Assembly: GCA_963818445.1 (NCBI GenBank)
Contig: CAWFSG010000010.1
Span: forward strand, 62,001-126,000
DNA length: 64,000 bases
Reading direction: 5' to 3'
Source of the DNA: Prado023 sp963818445
Lineage (GTDB): Bacteria > Actinomycetota > Actinomycetes > S36-B12 > CAIYMF01
The notes beneath the pieces are model-generated. The model did not search any database. It worked only from the letters and a program-made list of their open reading frames with translations, and was not told the origin of the DNA. Both the position numbers and the translations under genes were made by a program. Positions within the stretch are counted from its first letter, which is position 1; each line of letters starts with the position of its first letter. Shown here one piece after another: positions 1 through 7,499 of the stretch.

Positions 1-376
1 CGTCACCGGGTCTGGGACTCCTGCTTCTCGATGGAGTACTCACGGCTGCACGGCGGCGCGGTACGCACCTCGACCAGCGCCCGCTACCGGCAGTGGCTGA
101 CCCACAAGCTCGCGGCGTGGACCGACCAGTTCGGCACGTCGGGCTGTGTGGGCTGTGGTCGCTGCATCACCTGGTGCCCCGCGGGCATCGACCTGACCGC
201 CGAGGTGGCGGCCCTGCGCGAGGACGCGACGCACCGGGAGACCACTCCTGCCAGCGCCGCCCTCTCCGCCCCGCCCTCCGGGCCCGCCGCGCAGCCGAGT
301 CCCGCAGCCACACCCGGCCCCCGCCGGCGCCGCCGCCGGCCCCGCAACACCCCCGACCCCGAGCACCGGCCGCTAG
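1..376 (+). CDS. [NiFe] hydrogenase iron-sulfur subunit (HydB-like), 3' end only
   Basis: The reading frame is open from base 1, so the gene begins outside the window. The visible part ends in a [4Fe-4S] ferredoxin motif, GCVGCGRCITWCP, which would carry electrons between the FAD subunit and the hydrogenase small subunit of a group 3b-type complex. After residue GID the sequence becomes a Pro/Ala-rich tail. In the frame that carries the cluster there is no stop: the tail turns into a run of six arginines and continues into the next gene. In the +1 frame a TAG occurs at 374-376, just before the AGGAGG and ATG of the next gene. I infer a one-base indel between about 290 and 360, with the true stop at 374-376. 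A natural fusion with the next gene is the alternative. Confidence 0.75.
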
Positions 377-384
377 GAGGACCC

Positions 385-846
385 ATGCGCACCCTGGTCG
401 AGTACCTCCCCGAGCACCCGTTCTTCGCCGGGCTCGACCCGGCCGCGATGGAACTGGTCGTGGGCTGTGCGCAGAACGTGCACTTCAGCCAGGGCGACGT
501 CCTGTTCCGTACGGGCGAACCCGCCGACACGTTCTACGTCATCCGTCACGGCCGGGTCGCCCTGGATGTCCACGACCCCCGCCGGGGCACGATGGTCATC
601 GCCAGCCTCGGCGAGGGCGAGGTCGCGGGCTGGTCCTGGCTCGTCCCGCCCTACCAGTGGATGTTCGACGCCCGGGCAGTCTCCCCGGTGAGTGCGGTGG
701 CCCTCGACGGCGCGTGCCTGCGCGGCAAGTGCGACCAGGACCCGGCGCTGGGCTACGCGCTGATGCAGCGGGTCTCGCACGTGATGTACGAGCGGCTGCA
801 GGACGCCCGGATGCGCCTGCTCGACCTCTACGGGAGCCACTCGTGA
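385..846 (+). CDS. Crp-type cyclic nucleotide-binding domain protein of the hydrogenase operon
   Basis: A 153-residue protein made almost entirely of a cNMP-binding beta-roll: YLPEHPFFAGLDPAAMEL, then FSQGDVLFRTGEPADTFYVI, then HGRVAL. No helix-turn-helix is visible, so it is not a Crp-like DNA-binding regulator by itself. A perfect AGGAGG lies 4 nt upstream of the ATG at 385, which decides this start over reading on from the upstream frame. The next gene starts inside its stop (GTGA). Similar small CNBD genes sit in group 3b hydrogenase operons of other actinobacteria (from memory), so a role in controlling or assembling the hydrogenase is inferred. The ligand is unknown. Confidence 0.75.
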   Translation: MRTLVEYLPEHPFFAGLDPAAMELVVGCAQNVHFSQGDVLFRTGEPADTFYVIRHGRVALDVHDPRRGTMVIASLGEGEVAGWSWLVPPYQWMFDARAVSPVSAVALDGACLRGKCDQDPALGYALMQRVSHVMYERLQDARMRLLDLYGSHS

Positions 847-1709
847 GCGTCGACGCACCGTCGGCGACAACCAGCCGCGACCTGCCCGTCGACCCGATGC
901 TGCCGCGACCGTTCCAGGTCATCGGCACGCACCTGGACACCCGCGACACCGTGACCCTGGCCCTCGAGCCCCTGGACGGCGTCCCCCTGGCGCACCGGGC
1001 CGGGCAGTTCACGATGCTGCACGCGTTCGGCGTCGGTGAGGTCCCGATCTCGATCTGCGGCGACCCCACCCGGCCTGGTCCGCTGATGCACACGATCCGC
1101 GACGTGGGGGCCGTCACGCACGCGCTGGTCACCGCGAAACCGGGCACGACCATCGGGGTGCGTGGGCCGTTCGGCACCGGCTGGGACGTCGCCGACGGCC
1201 GCGGCGGGGACGTTGTGATCGTCACCGGTGGGATCGGCCTGGCACCCCTGCGCCCCGCGATCCTGGAGGTGGTGTCGCGGCGGGCCGAGTACGGCCGGGT
1301 CGTGCTGCTCTACGGCGCGCGCTCGCCCGAGGACATCCTGTTCGCCGAGGACATGGCCAGCTGGGCGGCGGACCACGACATCGTCGTCGAGGTCACCGTC
1401 GACTACGGCCCGCCGAGCTGGACCGGCCGGGTCGGGCTGGTCACGAACCTGGTCGCCCGCGCAGGATTCGACCCGCTGCACACCCTGGCGCTGGTGTGCG
1501 GCCCCGAGGTGATGATGCGCTACGCCGCCACCGCGCTGGTCGCCCGCGGGGTGCGGCCCGAGCGGATCAGGCTGTCGATGGAGCGCAACATGAAGTGCGG
1601 AGTGGGGCTGTGCGGGCACTGCCAGTTGCGCGAGCTGTTCCTGTGCGTGGACGGGCCGGTGTTGGACTACGCCCGGCTCAGCCCTCTGATGGACGTGCAG
1701 GAGTTGTGA
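843..1709 (+). CDS. Hydrogenase FAD/NAD(P)-binding subunit (HydG-like)
   Basis: A 288-residue flavoprotein of the ferredoxin-NADP reductase fold. An FAD-binding barrel (about residues 10-105, with HRAGQFTML) precedes a nucleotide-binding Rossmann part (VIVTGGIGLAPLRPAI, YGARSPEDILF). The C-terminus has a [2Fe-2S] ligand set, MKCGVGLCGHCQ plus a later Cys. It should exchange electrons between NAD(P)H and the iron-sulfur subunit of a cytosolic bidirectional hydrogenase. The GTG start at 843 overlaps the preceding stop by four bases, giving translational coupling, and the stop overlaps the small-subunit start by one base (TGATG). Family assignment is confident. NADP versus NAD preference cannot be read from the sequence. 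Confidence 0.88.
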   Translation: MSVDAPSATTSRDLPVDPMLPRPFQVIGTHLDTRDTVTLALEPLDGVPLAHRAGQFTMLHAFGVGEVPISICGDPTRPGPLMHTIRDVGAVTHALVTAKPGTTIGVRGPFGTGWDVADGRGGDVVIVTGGIGLAPLRPAILEVVSRRAEYGRVVLLYGARSPEDILFAEDMASWAADHDIVVEVTVDYGPPSWTGRVGLVTNLVARAGFDPLHTLALVCGPEVMMRYAATALVARGVRPERIRLSMERNMKCGVGLCGHCQLRELFLCVDGPVLDYARLSPLMDVQEL

Positions 1710-2671
1710 TGACCGAGTCCCCGACCGCCGTTCGCACACCCGACGCCGGGTTGTCCCTGCAGCCGTCTGCCGACCCCGGATCCACGCCCCCTGAGGCAGA
1801 CGCCCCTGCCGCTCGCCCCACGCTGGCCGTCTGGAAGTTCGCGTCCTGCGACGGCTGCCAGCTCACCCTGCTCAACTGCGAGGACGAGCTGCTCGCGGTG
1901 GCCGATCGGGTGCAGGTCGCCTACTTCCCCGAGGCCACACGCGCGGTGGTCGCCGGGCCCTACGACATCAGCCTGGTGGAGGGCTCGATCACCACTCCAG
2001 GGGACGCCGAGCGGATCCAGCAGGTGCGCGCGGCGTCGCGCACCTTGGTCACGATCGGGGCGTGCGCCACGAGCGGGGGCATCCAGGCGCTGCGCAACTT
2101 CGCCGACGTCGGGCAGTACCTGTCGGTCGTCTACGCCCACCCGGCCTACCTGGCCACCCTCGACCGCTCGACACCGATCTCTGCGCACGTCACGGTCGAC
2201 TTCCAGCTGCGTGGCTGCCCGATCGACAAGAACCAGCTGCTCGAGGTCCTCGCGGCGATGCTCCAGGGCCGCCGGCCGCGCGTGCCGTCCTACAGCGTCT
2301 GCGTGGAGTGCAAGCGCCGCGGTGCGGTGTGCGTCGCCGTCGCCGACGGGATGCCGTGCCTCGGGCCGGTCACCCAGGCGGGGTGCGGCGCCCTGTGCCC
2401 GTCCTACCACCGCGGCTGCTACGGCTGCTTCGGGCCGCACGACACCCCCAACACCGCCTCCCTGGCTGAGCGGCTGCGGGCGCACGGGATGCCGGAGGTC
2501 GACGTCATGCGCTTCTTCCGCACGTTCAATGCCGGCTCGGAGCCCTTCCGCGCCCAGAGCCTTGCCAGCGCCGCCGCCGATCCGTCGATTGTGCCGACGA
2601 ATCCGACGGTAGGAACGTCGGAATCGTCAGCACAATCCTCCGACGGGACCCACGAGGAGGCGGGCACATGA
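1709..2671 (+). CDS. [NiFe] hydrogenase small subunit (group 3b-like)
   Basis: A 320-residue small subunit carrying the iron-sulfur clusters that wire the NiFe site to the electron-transfer subunits. The proximal cluster motif is CDGC (Cys47, Cys50), followed by GACATSGG and a Cys-rich distal part (CVECKRRG, CLGPVTQAGCGALCP, GCYGCFG). There is no twin-arginine signal, so the enzyme is cytosolic as expected for group 3. Two oddities: an unusual Pro/Ala-rich N-terminal extension of about 36 residues, and a polar C-terminal tail of about 35 residues that is encoded by a large inverted repeat (2582-2646). The start overlaps the previous stop (TGATG) and the stop overlaps the large-subunit start (ATGA). 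Confidence 0.9.
   Translation: MTESPTAVRTPDAGLSLQPSADPGSTPPEADAPAARPTLAVWKFASCDGCQLTLLNCEDELLAVADRVQVAYFPEATRAVVAGPYDISLVEGSITTPGDAERIQQVRAASRTLVTIGACATSGGIQALRNFADVGQYLSVVYAHPAYLATLDRSTPISAHVTVDFQLRGCPIDKNQLLEVLAAMLQGRRPRVPSYSVCVECKRRGAVCVAVADGMPCLGPVTQAGCGALCPSYHRGCYGCFGPHDTPNTASLAERLRAHGMPEVDVMRFFRTFNAGSEPFRAQSLASAAADPSIVPTNPTVGTSESSAQSSDGTHEEAGT
2582..2646. repeat. Long imperfect inverted repeat inside the small-subunit gene
   Basis: The left arm at 2582-2607 pairs with the right arm at 2617-2646 around the 9-nt loop at 2608-2616. Matched blocks are CCGTCG/CGACGG, ATTGTGC/GCACAAT, GACGA and TCCGAC, with one 4-nt bulge and two mismatches. As RNA it would form a stem of about 24 pairs just ahead of the large-subunit ribosome-binding site. 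It is AT-richer than its surroundings and encodes only the low-complexity C-terminal tail, so it may be an inserted palindromic unit. Confidence 0.8.
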
Positions 2672-3972
2672 CCCACAAGCTCACATCCGGCAGCCACGTG
2701 CTCAGCGTGGAGACGCTGGCGCGCGTCGAGGGCGAGGGCGGCATGCATGTCCATGTCCAGGACGGCGAGGTCCTCGACGTGCACCTGCGGATCTTCGAGC
2801 CGCCACGGTTCTTCGAGGCGTTCCTGCGCGGCCGGGCGTACACCGAGCCCCCCGACATCACCGCCCGGATCTGCGGGATCTGCCCGGTGGCCTACCAGTT
2901 CAGCGCGTGCCTGGCGATCGAGGATGCGTGCGGGGTGGTCGTCCCCGACGAGATCCGGCTGCTGCGCCGGCTGCTGTACTGCGGGGAGTGGATCGAGAGC
3001 CACGCGCTGCACATCTTCTTCCTGCACGCCCCCGACCTGCTGGGCTACGACGGCGCGATCGAGATGGCCCGTGACCACCGCGGCCTGGTCGAATCCGCCC
3101 TGCGGATGAAGCGTGCGGGCAACGAGCTGATGACTGTGGTGGGTGGGCGCTCCGTGCACCCGGTGAACGTGCGCGTCGGCGGGTTCCACCGGCTGCCCCG
3201 GCGCGAGGAGCTGCTGGCGATCCGCCCCGCACTCGTGGCGGCCCGGGAGGAGGCCATCGCCGCGGTGCCGATCGTGTCCGGGTTCGAGTTCCCCGAATTC
3301 GAGCAGCCGTACCTCTACCTGTCGCTGGACTCCTCGAACGGCTACCCGCTGGAGTCCGGGAACCTGGTGACCTCGGCGGGGCTGAGCGCGCCGGTCTCCG
3401 AGTTCGGCGCGCATGTCACCGAGCAGCACGTCGCGCACTCCAACGCCCTGCACTCGACGTTCGACGGCCAGCCGTACGTCGTGGGACCATTGGCGCGCTA
3501 CTCGTTGAACTCCGCCGCCCTCTCGCCGCTGGCCCGCGAGGCGGCCGGCGTTGGGGGCCTCGGTCCCACCTGCCGCAACCCGTTCAAGTCGATCATCGTG
3601 CGGACGGTCGAGCTCATCCACGCCCTCGACGAGGCCATCGCGATCATCGACGGCTGGCAGGGCGCCCCGGTCGCCGCGGTCGACGTGCCGGCCAGAGCCG
3701 GTGAGGGGCACGGCGCCACGGAGGCCCCGCGCGGGCTGCTGTACCACCGCTACCGGTTCGACCAGTCGGGCACGATCCTCGACGCGCAGATAGTCCCGCC
3801 GACGTCGCAGAACCAACCCGCGATCGAGGCTGACCTGCGAGCGTTCGTCCAGGCCAACCTGCACCTGTCGCACGAGGAGCTGACCCGGCAGTGCGAGGTG
3901 GCGATCCGCACGTACGACCCGTGCATCTCGTGCGCCACCCACTTCCTGGACCTCACGGTGGAGCACATCTGA
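2668..3972 (+). CDS. [NiFe] hydrogenase large subunit (group 3b-like)
   Basis: A 434-residue catalytic subunit holding the NiFe(CN)2CO centre. The N-terminal ligand motif is RICGICPVAYQ (Cys69, Cys72). The C-terminal one is DPCISCATH (Cys419, Cys422), followed by nine residues, FLDLTVEHI, which the maturation endopeptidase would remove after His425. Tyr replaces the histidine found after the first CxxC in many other groups, which fits group 3b as I remember it. The operon supplies the matching protease immediately downstream. Start ATG 2668 overlaps the small-subunit stop and has GAGGAGG upstream. The stop overlaps the protease start (TGATG). No hypABCDEF genes are in the window. Confidence 0.92.
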   Translation: MTHKLTSGSHVLSVETLARVEGEGGMHVHVQDGEVLDVHLRIFEPPRFFEAFLRGRAYTEPPDITARICGICPVAYQFSACLAIEDACGVVVPDEIRLLRRLLYCGEWIESHALHIFFLHAPDLLGYDGAIEMARDHRGLVESALRMKRAGNELMTVVGGRSVHPVNVRVGGFHRLPRREELLAIRPALVAAREEAIAAVPIVSGFEFPEFEQPYLYLSLDSSNGYPLESGNLVTSAGLSAPVSEFGAHVTEQHVAHSNALHSTFDGQPYVVGPLARYSLNSAALSPLAREAAGVGGLGPTCRNPFKSIIVRTVELIHALDEAIAIIDGWQGAPVAAVDVPARAGEGHGATEAPRGLLYHRYRFDQSGTILDAQIVPPTSQNQPAIEADLRAFVQANLHLSHEELTRQCEVAIRTYDPCISCATHFLDLTVEHI

Positions 3973-4598
3973 TGAGCGCGGCAGGCGCCGGGCGCCCGGA
4001 CCCCCGGGTGCTCGTCGCCTCGTCGGACATGGATCCGCGGGTGCTTGTCGCCTTGTCGGACATGGATCCCCGGGTGCTTGTCGTCGGCCTCGGATCGCCG
4101 GATCGTGGCGACGATGCGGTCGGGCCGCACGTGGCGGCAGGAGTCGCGCGCGCGGTGGCCGACCGCGAGCTCATCGGGGTGCACGTCGTCGAGCACGAGG
4201 ACCCGACCGCGCTGGTCGACATGCTGGATCCCACTGGACGGACGGCAGCCTGGGACGCGGCCATCGTGATCGACGCGGTCCGCTCGGGGGCGGCGCCGGG
4301 TGCGGTGACGATCCTGGACGTGGGGTCCGACGGGCAGGACCTGCGCTCGCTCGGCGCGCGCCTCGACCCCGGACCTGCCGGCACCCACGGGTTCGGCCTG
4401 GCCGGCGCGATCGAGCTCGCCCGGGCGCTGGACCGGCTGCCGCCGCGGGTCGTGGTGGTCGGCATCGAGGCCGTCGGCTTCGACCACGGTGCCCCGATGT
4501 CAGCAGCGGTCGGCGCGGCCGTCGCCCGAGCCATGGACGCCACCCTGGGCATCATCGAGGAGGCGACGGCGCGGATCCGCCCCGAGGTCAGCAGATGA
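3972..4598 (+). CDS. Hydrogenase maturation endopeptidase
   Basis: A 208-residue HycI/HoxW-type protease that clips the large-subunit C-terminus after nickel insertion. The family signature is at RVLVVGLGSPDRGDDAVG, with the acidic nickel-sensing residue within GDDAVG and later VIDAVRSG and THGFGL. The canonical protein would begin near RVLVVGLG. Here about 30 extra residues precede it, produced by a tandem duplication of an 11-codon unit. The start ATG 3972 overlaps the large-subunit stop and the stop overlaps the ATPase start (ATGA), so the whole operon is translationally coupled. Family confidence is high; the true start is uncertain because of the duplication. Confidence 0.85.
   Translation: MSAAGAGRPDPRVLVASSDMDPRVLVALSDMDPRVLVVGLGSPDRGDDAVGPHVAAGVARAVADRELIGVHVVEHEDPTALVDMLDPTGRTAAWDAAIVIDAVRSGAAPGAVTILDVGSDGQDLRSLGARLDPGPAGTHGFGLAGAIELARALDRLPPRVVVVGIEAVGFDHGAPMSAAVGAAVARAMDATLGIIEEATARIRPEVSR
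3999..4085 (+). repeat. Tandem 33-bp duplication at the 5' end of the protease gene
   Basis: Two complete copies (3999-4031, 4032-4064) and a partial third copy encode DPRVLVA, then S or L, then SDM, and finally the native DPRVLVVGLG. Copies differ at only a few bases, so the expansion is recent. Being a multiple of three it keeps the frame open. Confidence 0.85.
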
Positions 4599-7411
4599 GC
4601 CCCGGCGATCGGCCGGCTGGAGACGACCCTCCCGTCCGCGGCGACTCCGCGACGGGCGCCACCGATCCCCACGAACCGGATGCTGCGCTGGCGCCCCTGT
4701 GGTACACCCTCGACGCGGCCGACGTCGTGGCAGCCCTGGCCTCCGACGCCACGCGCGGCCTGGCTGCGGGTGAGGCGCACCGACGCCTCACCGAGTACGG
4801 CGCCAACGTCCTGCCCGTCGAACCCGGCCGCAGCGTCTGGCGGATGATCTTCGACCAGGTCGCCGACCCGATGATCGCGCTGCTGGTCGTCGCCGCGTTG
4901 ATCTCCGGGATCGTGGGGGAACCGGCGGACACGATCGTCATCACCGTCATCGTGCTGCTCAACGCGGTGATCGGCGTCGTCCAGGAACGGCGCGCCGAGC
5001 AGGCGATGGCCGCCCTACGGGCCATGTCCGCGCCCACCGCCGTCGTGGTCCGCGACGGCATGGAGCAACAGGTCGATGCGGCAGTGCTGGTGCCCGGCGA
5101 CCTGATCGTCCTGGCGGACGGGGCGATCGTCCCCGCCGACATCCGGCTCACCTCCCAGGCCTCCCTGCGAATCGCGGAGGCAGCCCTGACCGGGGAGTCC
5201 CAGCCCGTGAGCAAGCGGGTCGAGCCCGTGACCGACCCACACGCCCCCGTGGGCGACCGCCGCTCGATGGCCTTCCGCGGGACGTTCGTTGCCCAGGGCC
5301 GGGGCCGCGGGGTGGTGGTGGGCACCGGCACCCAGACCGAGCTCGGCGCAATCGCCGACCTGCTGATGACCGCCGACGTCGTCCGGACCCCCCTGCAACG
5401 TCGGCTCTCGCGCTTCGGTGGCCGGATCGCGTTGGCCGTCGTCGGCATCTGCGCCATCGTGTTCGTCACCGGCCTCCTGCGCGGCGAGGACGCGGGGTTG
5501 ATGTTCCTGACCGCGATCAGCCTTGCCGTCGCCGCCGTGCCGGAGGCACTGCCCGCAGTCGTCGCCGTGACGCTGGCGCTGGGCGCACGCCGCATGGCCC
5601 ACCACAACGCGCTCGTGCGGCGCCTGCCGGCGGTGGAGACCCTCGGGTCGGTCACCTGGATCTGCTCGGACAAGACCGGCACGCTGACCGAGAACCGGAT
5701 GCGAGTCGAGGTGCTGGAGCCCACCCTGGTCCCACCGGGGTCGACCGTGGGAGCGATCCGGCCGACTGAGGGATCCACCCGTGCTGCCGACGGGGGCAGT
5801 TCGCCGGACCCCAGGTCCGGGATCGCGGCTGCGGACGCACTGCTGGACGCGCTTGTCCTGTGCAACGACGCGACCCTGCCCGGCGGCGACTCCCCCGCGA
5901 CCGGCGATCCCACCGAGGTCGCCCTGCTGGAGGCCGCGCGCGACCGCGGGGTCGATCCCGAGGAGCGCCGCCGAGCCCTGCCTCGGATCGACGAGGTGCC
6001 CTTCGACTCGGGACGCAAGCTGATGATGACGGTCCACGAGGCGCCCGGGGGGCGCCTGCGCAGCCTGGTCAAGGGCGCGCCCGAGGCGATCGTCGCGCTG
6101 TGCGCACTCCCACCTTCCCAGGGCGCCGACGTGCTGGAGAACTGCGAGGCGCTGGCGGCACAGGGCCTGCGGGTCCTGGCTGCTGCAGAGCGTCTGGATG
6201 ATCCCGGCGAGGCCCACACGCCGGGATGGGCCGCCCCACCCGACATCCCGCGCGACCTCACGCTGCTGGGGATCGTCGGCATGATCGACGCGCCCCGCGA
6301 GGAGGCCCCGGCAGCCGTGGCCGAGTGCCGAGCGGCGGGGATCACCCCGGTGATGATCACCGGCGACCACCCCGCCACCGCCGCGGCGATCGCCCACCGC
6401 CTGGGCATCCTCGAGGCCGGCGACGACCAGGTGCTGACCGGATCGGCCCTGAGCCAGATGGACGACGCGGCACTCGCTGCAGCCGTTGGCCGCGTCCGTG
6501 TCTACGCGCGGGTGGATCCCGAGCAGAAGATCCGGATCGTGCGCGCCCTGCAGTCCGACGGCCAGAGCGTGGCGATGACCGGCGATGGGGTCAACGACGC
6601 CCCCGCGCTGCGGCAGGCCGAGATCGGCGTCGCCATGGGGGAGGTGGGCACGGACGTCGCCCGTGAGGCCGCGGACATGGTCCTGCTCGACGACCGGTTC
6701 GCGACCATCGTGACCGCCGTGCGCGAGGGCCGGCGGATCTACGACGACATCCGCAAGTTCATCCGGTATGCGCTGACCGGCAACACCGGCGAGATCTGGG
6801 TGGTGTTCCTCGCGCCGTTCCTGGGCATGCCGGTGCCGCTGCTGCCGATCCACATCCTCTGGGTGAACCTCATCACCGACGGCCTGCCCGGCCTGGCCCT
6901 GGCCGAGGAGCCCGCCGAGAGCGACGTGATGGCCCGGCCCCCGCGCCCACCCGACGAGAGCATCTTCGCCCGCGGCCTGGGCATCCACGTCCTCTGGGTG
7001 GGGGCGCTCATCGCCGCCCTCACCCTGGGCACCCAGGCCTGGGCACTGTCCGAGGACACCCGCCAGTGGCAGTCGATGGTCTTCACGGTCCTGGTGTTCT
7101 GCCAGTTGGTGCACTCCATGGCCATCAGGTCGGAGACCCGATCGCTGTTCGGGATGGGCCTGTTCACGAACCCCGCACTGCTGGGCGCCATCGCCCTGTC
7201 GGTCGTGCTCCAACTCGCGCTGCTGTACGTGCCGTGGCTGCAGGACATCTTCCGGACCACGGCCCTCACCCCGGCGCAGCTGGCCGTCGTGTTCGTCGTC
7301 CCGTTGGTGGTCCTGGTCGCGGTCGAGATCGAGAAGCTGCTCGTGCGACGGGGAGTGCTGCGTTACGGGGAGGTGCCCGTCGGGCACGGCGGCCGCCGGC
7401 CCGTGGCCTGA
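4595..7411 (+). CDS. P2-type cation-transporting ATPase
   Basis: A 938-residue P-type ATPase resembling bacterial calcium/SERCA-like (P2A) pumps. It has an N-terminal cation-ATPase domain (about residues 25-100), an actuator loop with TGESQPV, a transmembrane hairpin with PEALP, the phosphorylation motif DKTGTLTENR, the hinge motif TGDGVNDAPAL, and C-terminal membrane helices. PEALP replaces the common PEGLP. Ion specificity is not certain; Ca2+, Mn2+ or Mg2+ are all possible. The gene starts inside the hydrogenase protease stop codon (ATGA), an unexpected partner in this operon. It might supply an ion to, or be co-regulated with, the hydrogenase (inference only). Confidence 0.88.
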   Translation: MSPGDRPAGDDPPVRGDSATGATDPHEPDAALAPLWYTLDAADVVAALASDATRGLAAGEAHRRLTEYGANVLPVEPGRSVWRMIFDQVADPMIALLVVAALISGIVGEPADTIVITVIVLLNAVIGVVQERRAEQAMAALRAMSAPTAVVVRDGMEQQVDAAVLVPGDLIVLADGAIVPADIRLTSQASLRIAEAALTGESQPVSKRVEPVTDPHAPVGDRRSMAFRGTFVAQGRGRGVVVGTGTQTELGAIADLLMTADVVRTPLQRRLSRFGGRIALAVVGICAIVFVTGLLRGEDAGLMFLTAISLAVAAVPEALPAVVAVTLALGARRMAHHNALVRRLPAVETLGSVTWICSDKTGTLTENRMRVEVLEPTLVPPGSTVGAIRPTEGSTRAADGGSSPDPRSGIAAADALLDALVLCNDATLPGGDSPATGDPTEVALLEAARDRGVDPEERRRALPRIDEVPFDSGRKLMMTVHEAPGGRLRSLVKGAPEAIVALCALPPSQGADVLENCEALAAQGLRVLAAAERLDDPGEAHTPGWAAPPDIPRDLTLLGIVGMIDAPREEAPAAVAECRAAGITPVMITGDHPATAAAIAHRLGILEAGDDQVLTGSALSQMDDAALAAAVGRVRVYARVDPEQKIRIVRALQSDGQSVAMTGDGVNDAPALRQAEIGVAMGEVGTDVAREAADMVLLDDRFATIVTAVREGRRIYDDIRKFIRYALTGNTGEIWVVFLAPFLGMPVPLLPIHILWVNLITDGLPGLALAEEPAESDVMARPPRPPDESIFARGLGIHVLWVGALIAALTLGTQAWALSEDTRQWQSMVFTVLVFCQLVHSMAIRSETRSLFGMGLFTNPALLGAIALSVVLQLALLYVPWLQDIFRTTALTPAQLAVVFVVPLVVLVAVEIEKLLVRRGVLRYGEVPVGHGGRRPVA

Positions 7412-7487
7412 GCATCGTTCCGGGTGCTGACGTCCTGCCCGGTGGCGCCACGCCCGGAAGCGCGTTCGCGGACCTGCGCAGGTGGGC

Positions 7488-7493
7488 CAGAAT
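7488..7493 (+). promoter_or_regulatory. -10 hexamer CAGAAT for leaderless cydD
   Basis: CAGAAT ends 6 nt before the GTG at 7500 and no ribosome-binding site is present. This matches the A-N3-T leaderless pattern seen at many other starts in the window. Confidence 0.45.
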
Positions 7494-7499
7494 TGGCCT

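Noticed and set aside
7412..7487. GGG...GTCC pair before cydD as a DosR box
   Set aside because: Spacing is one base too long and the second half is incomplete.
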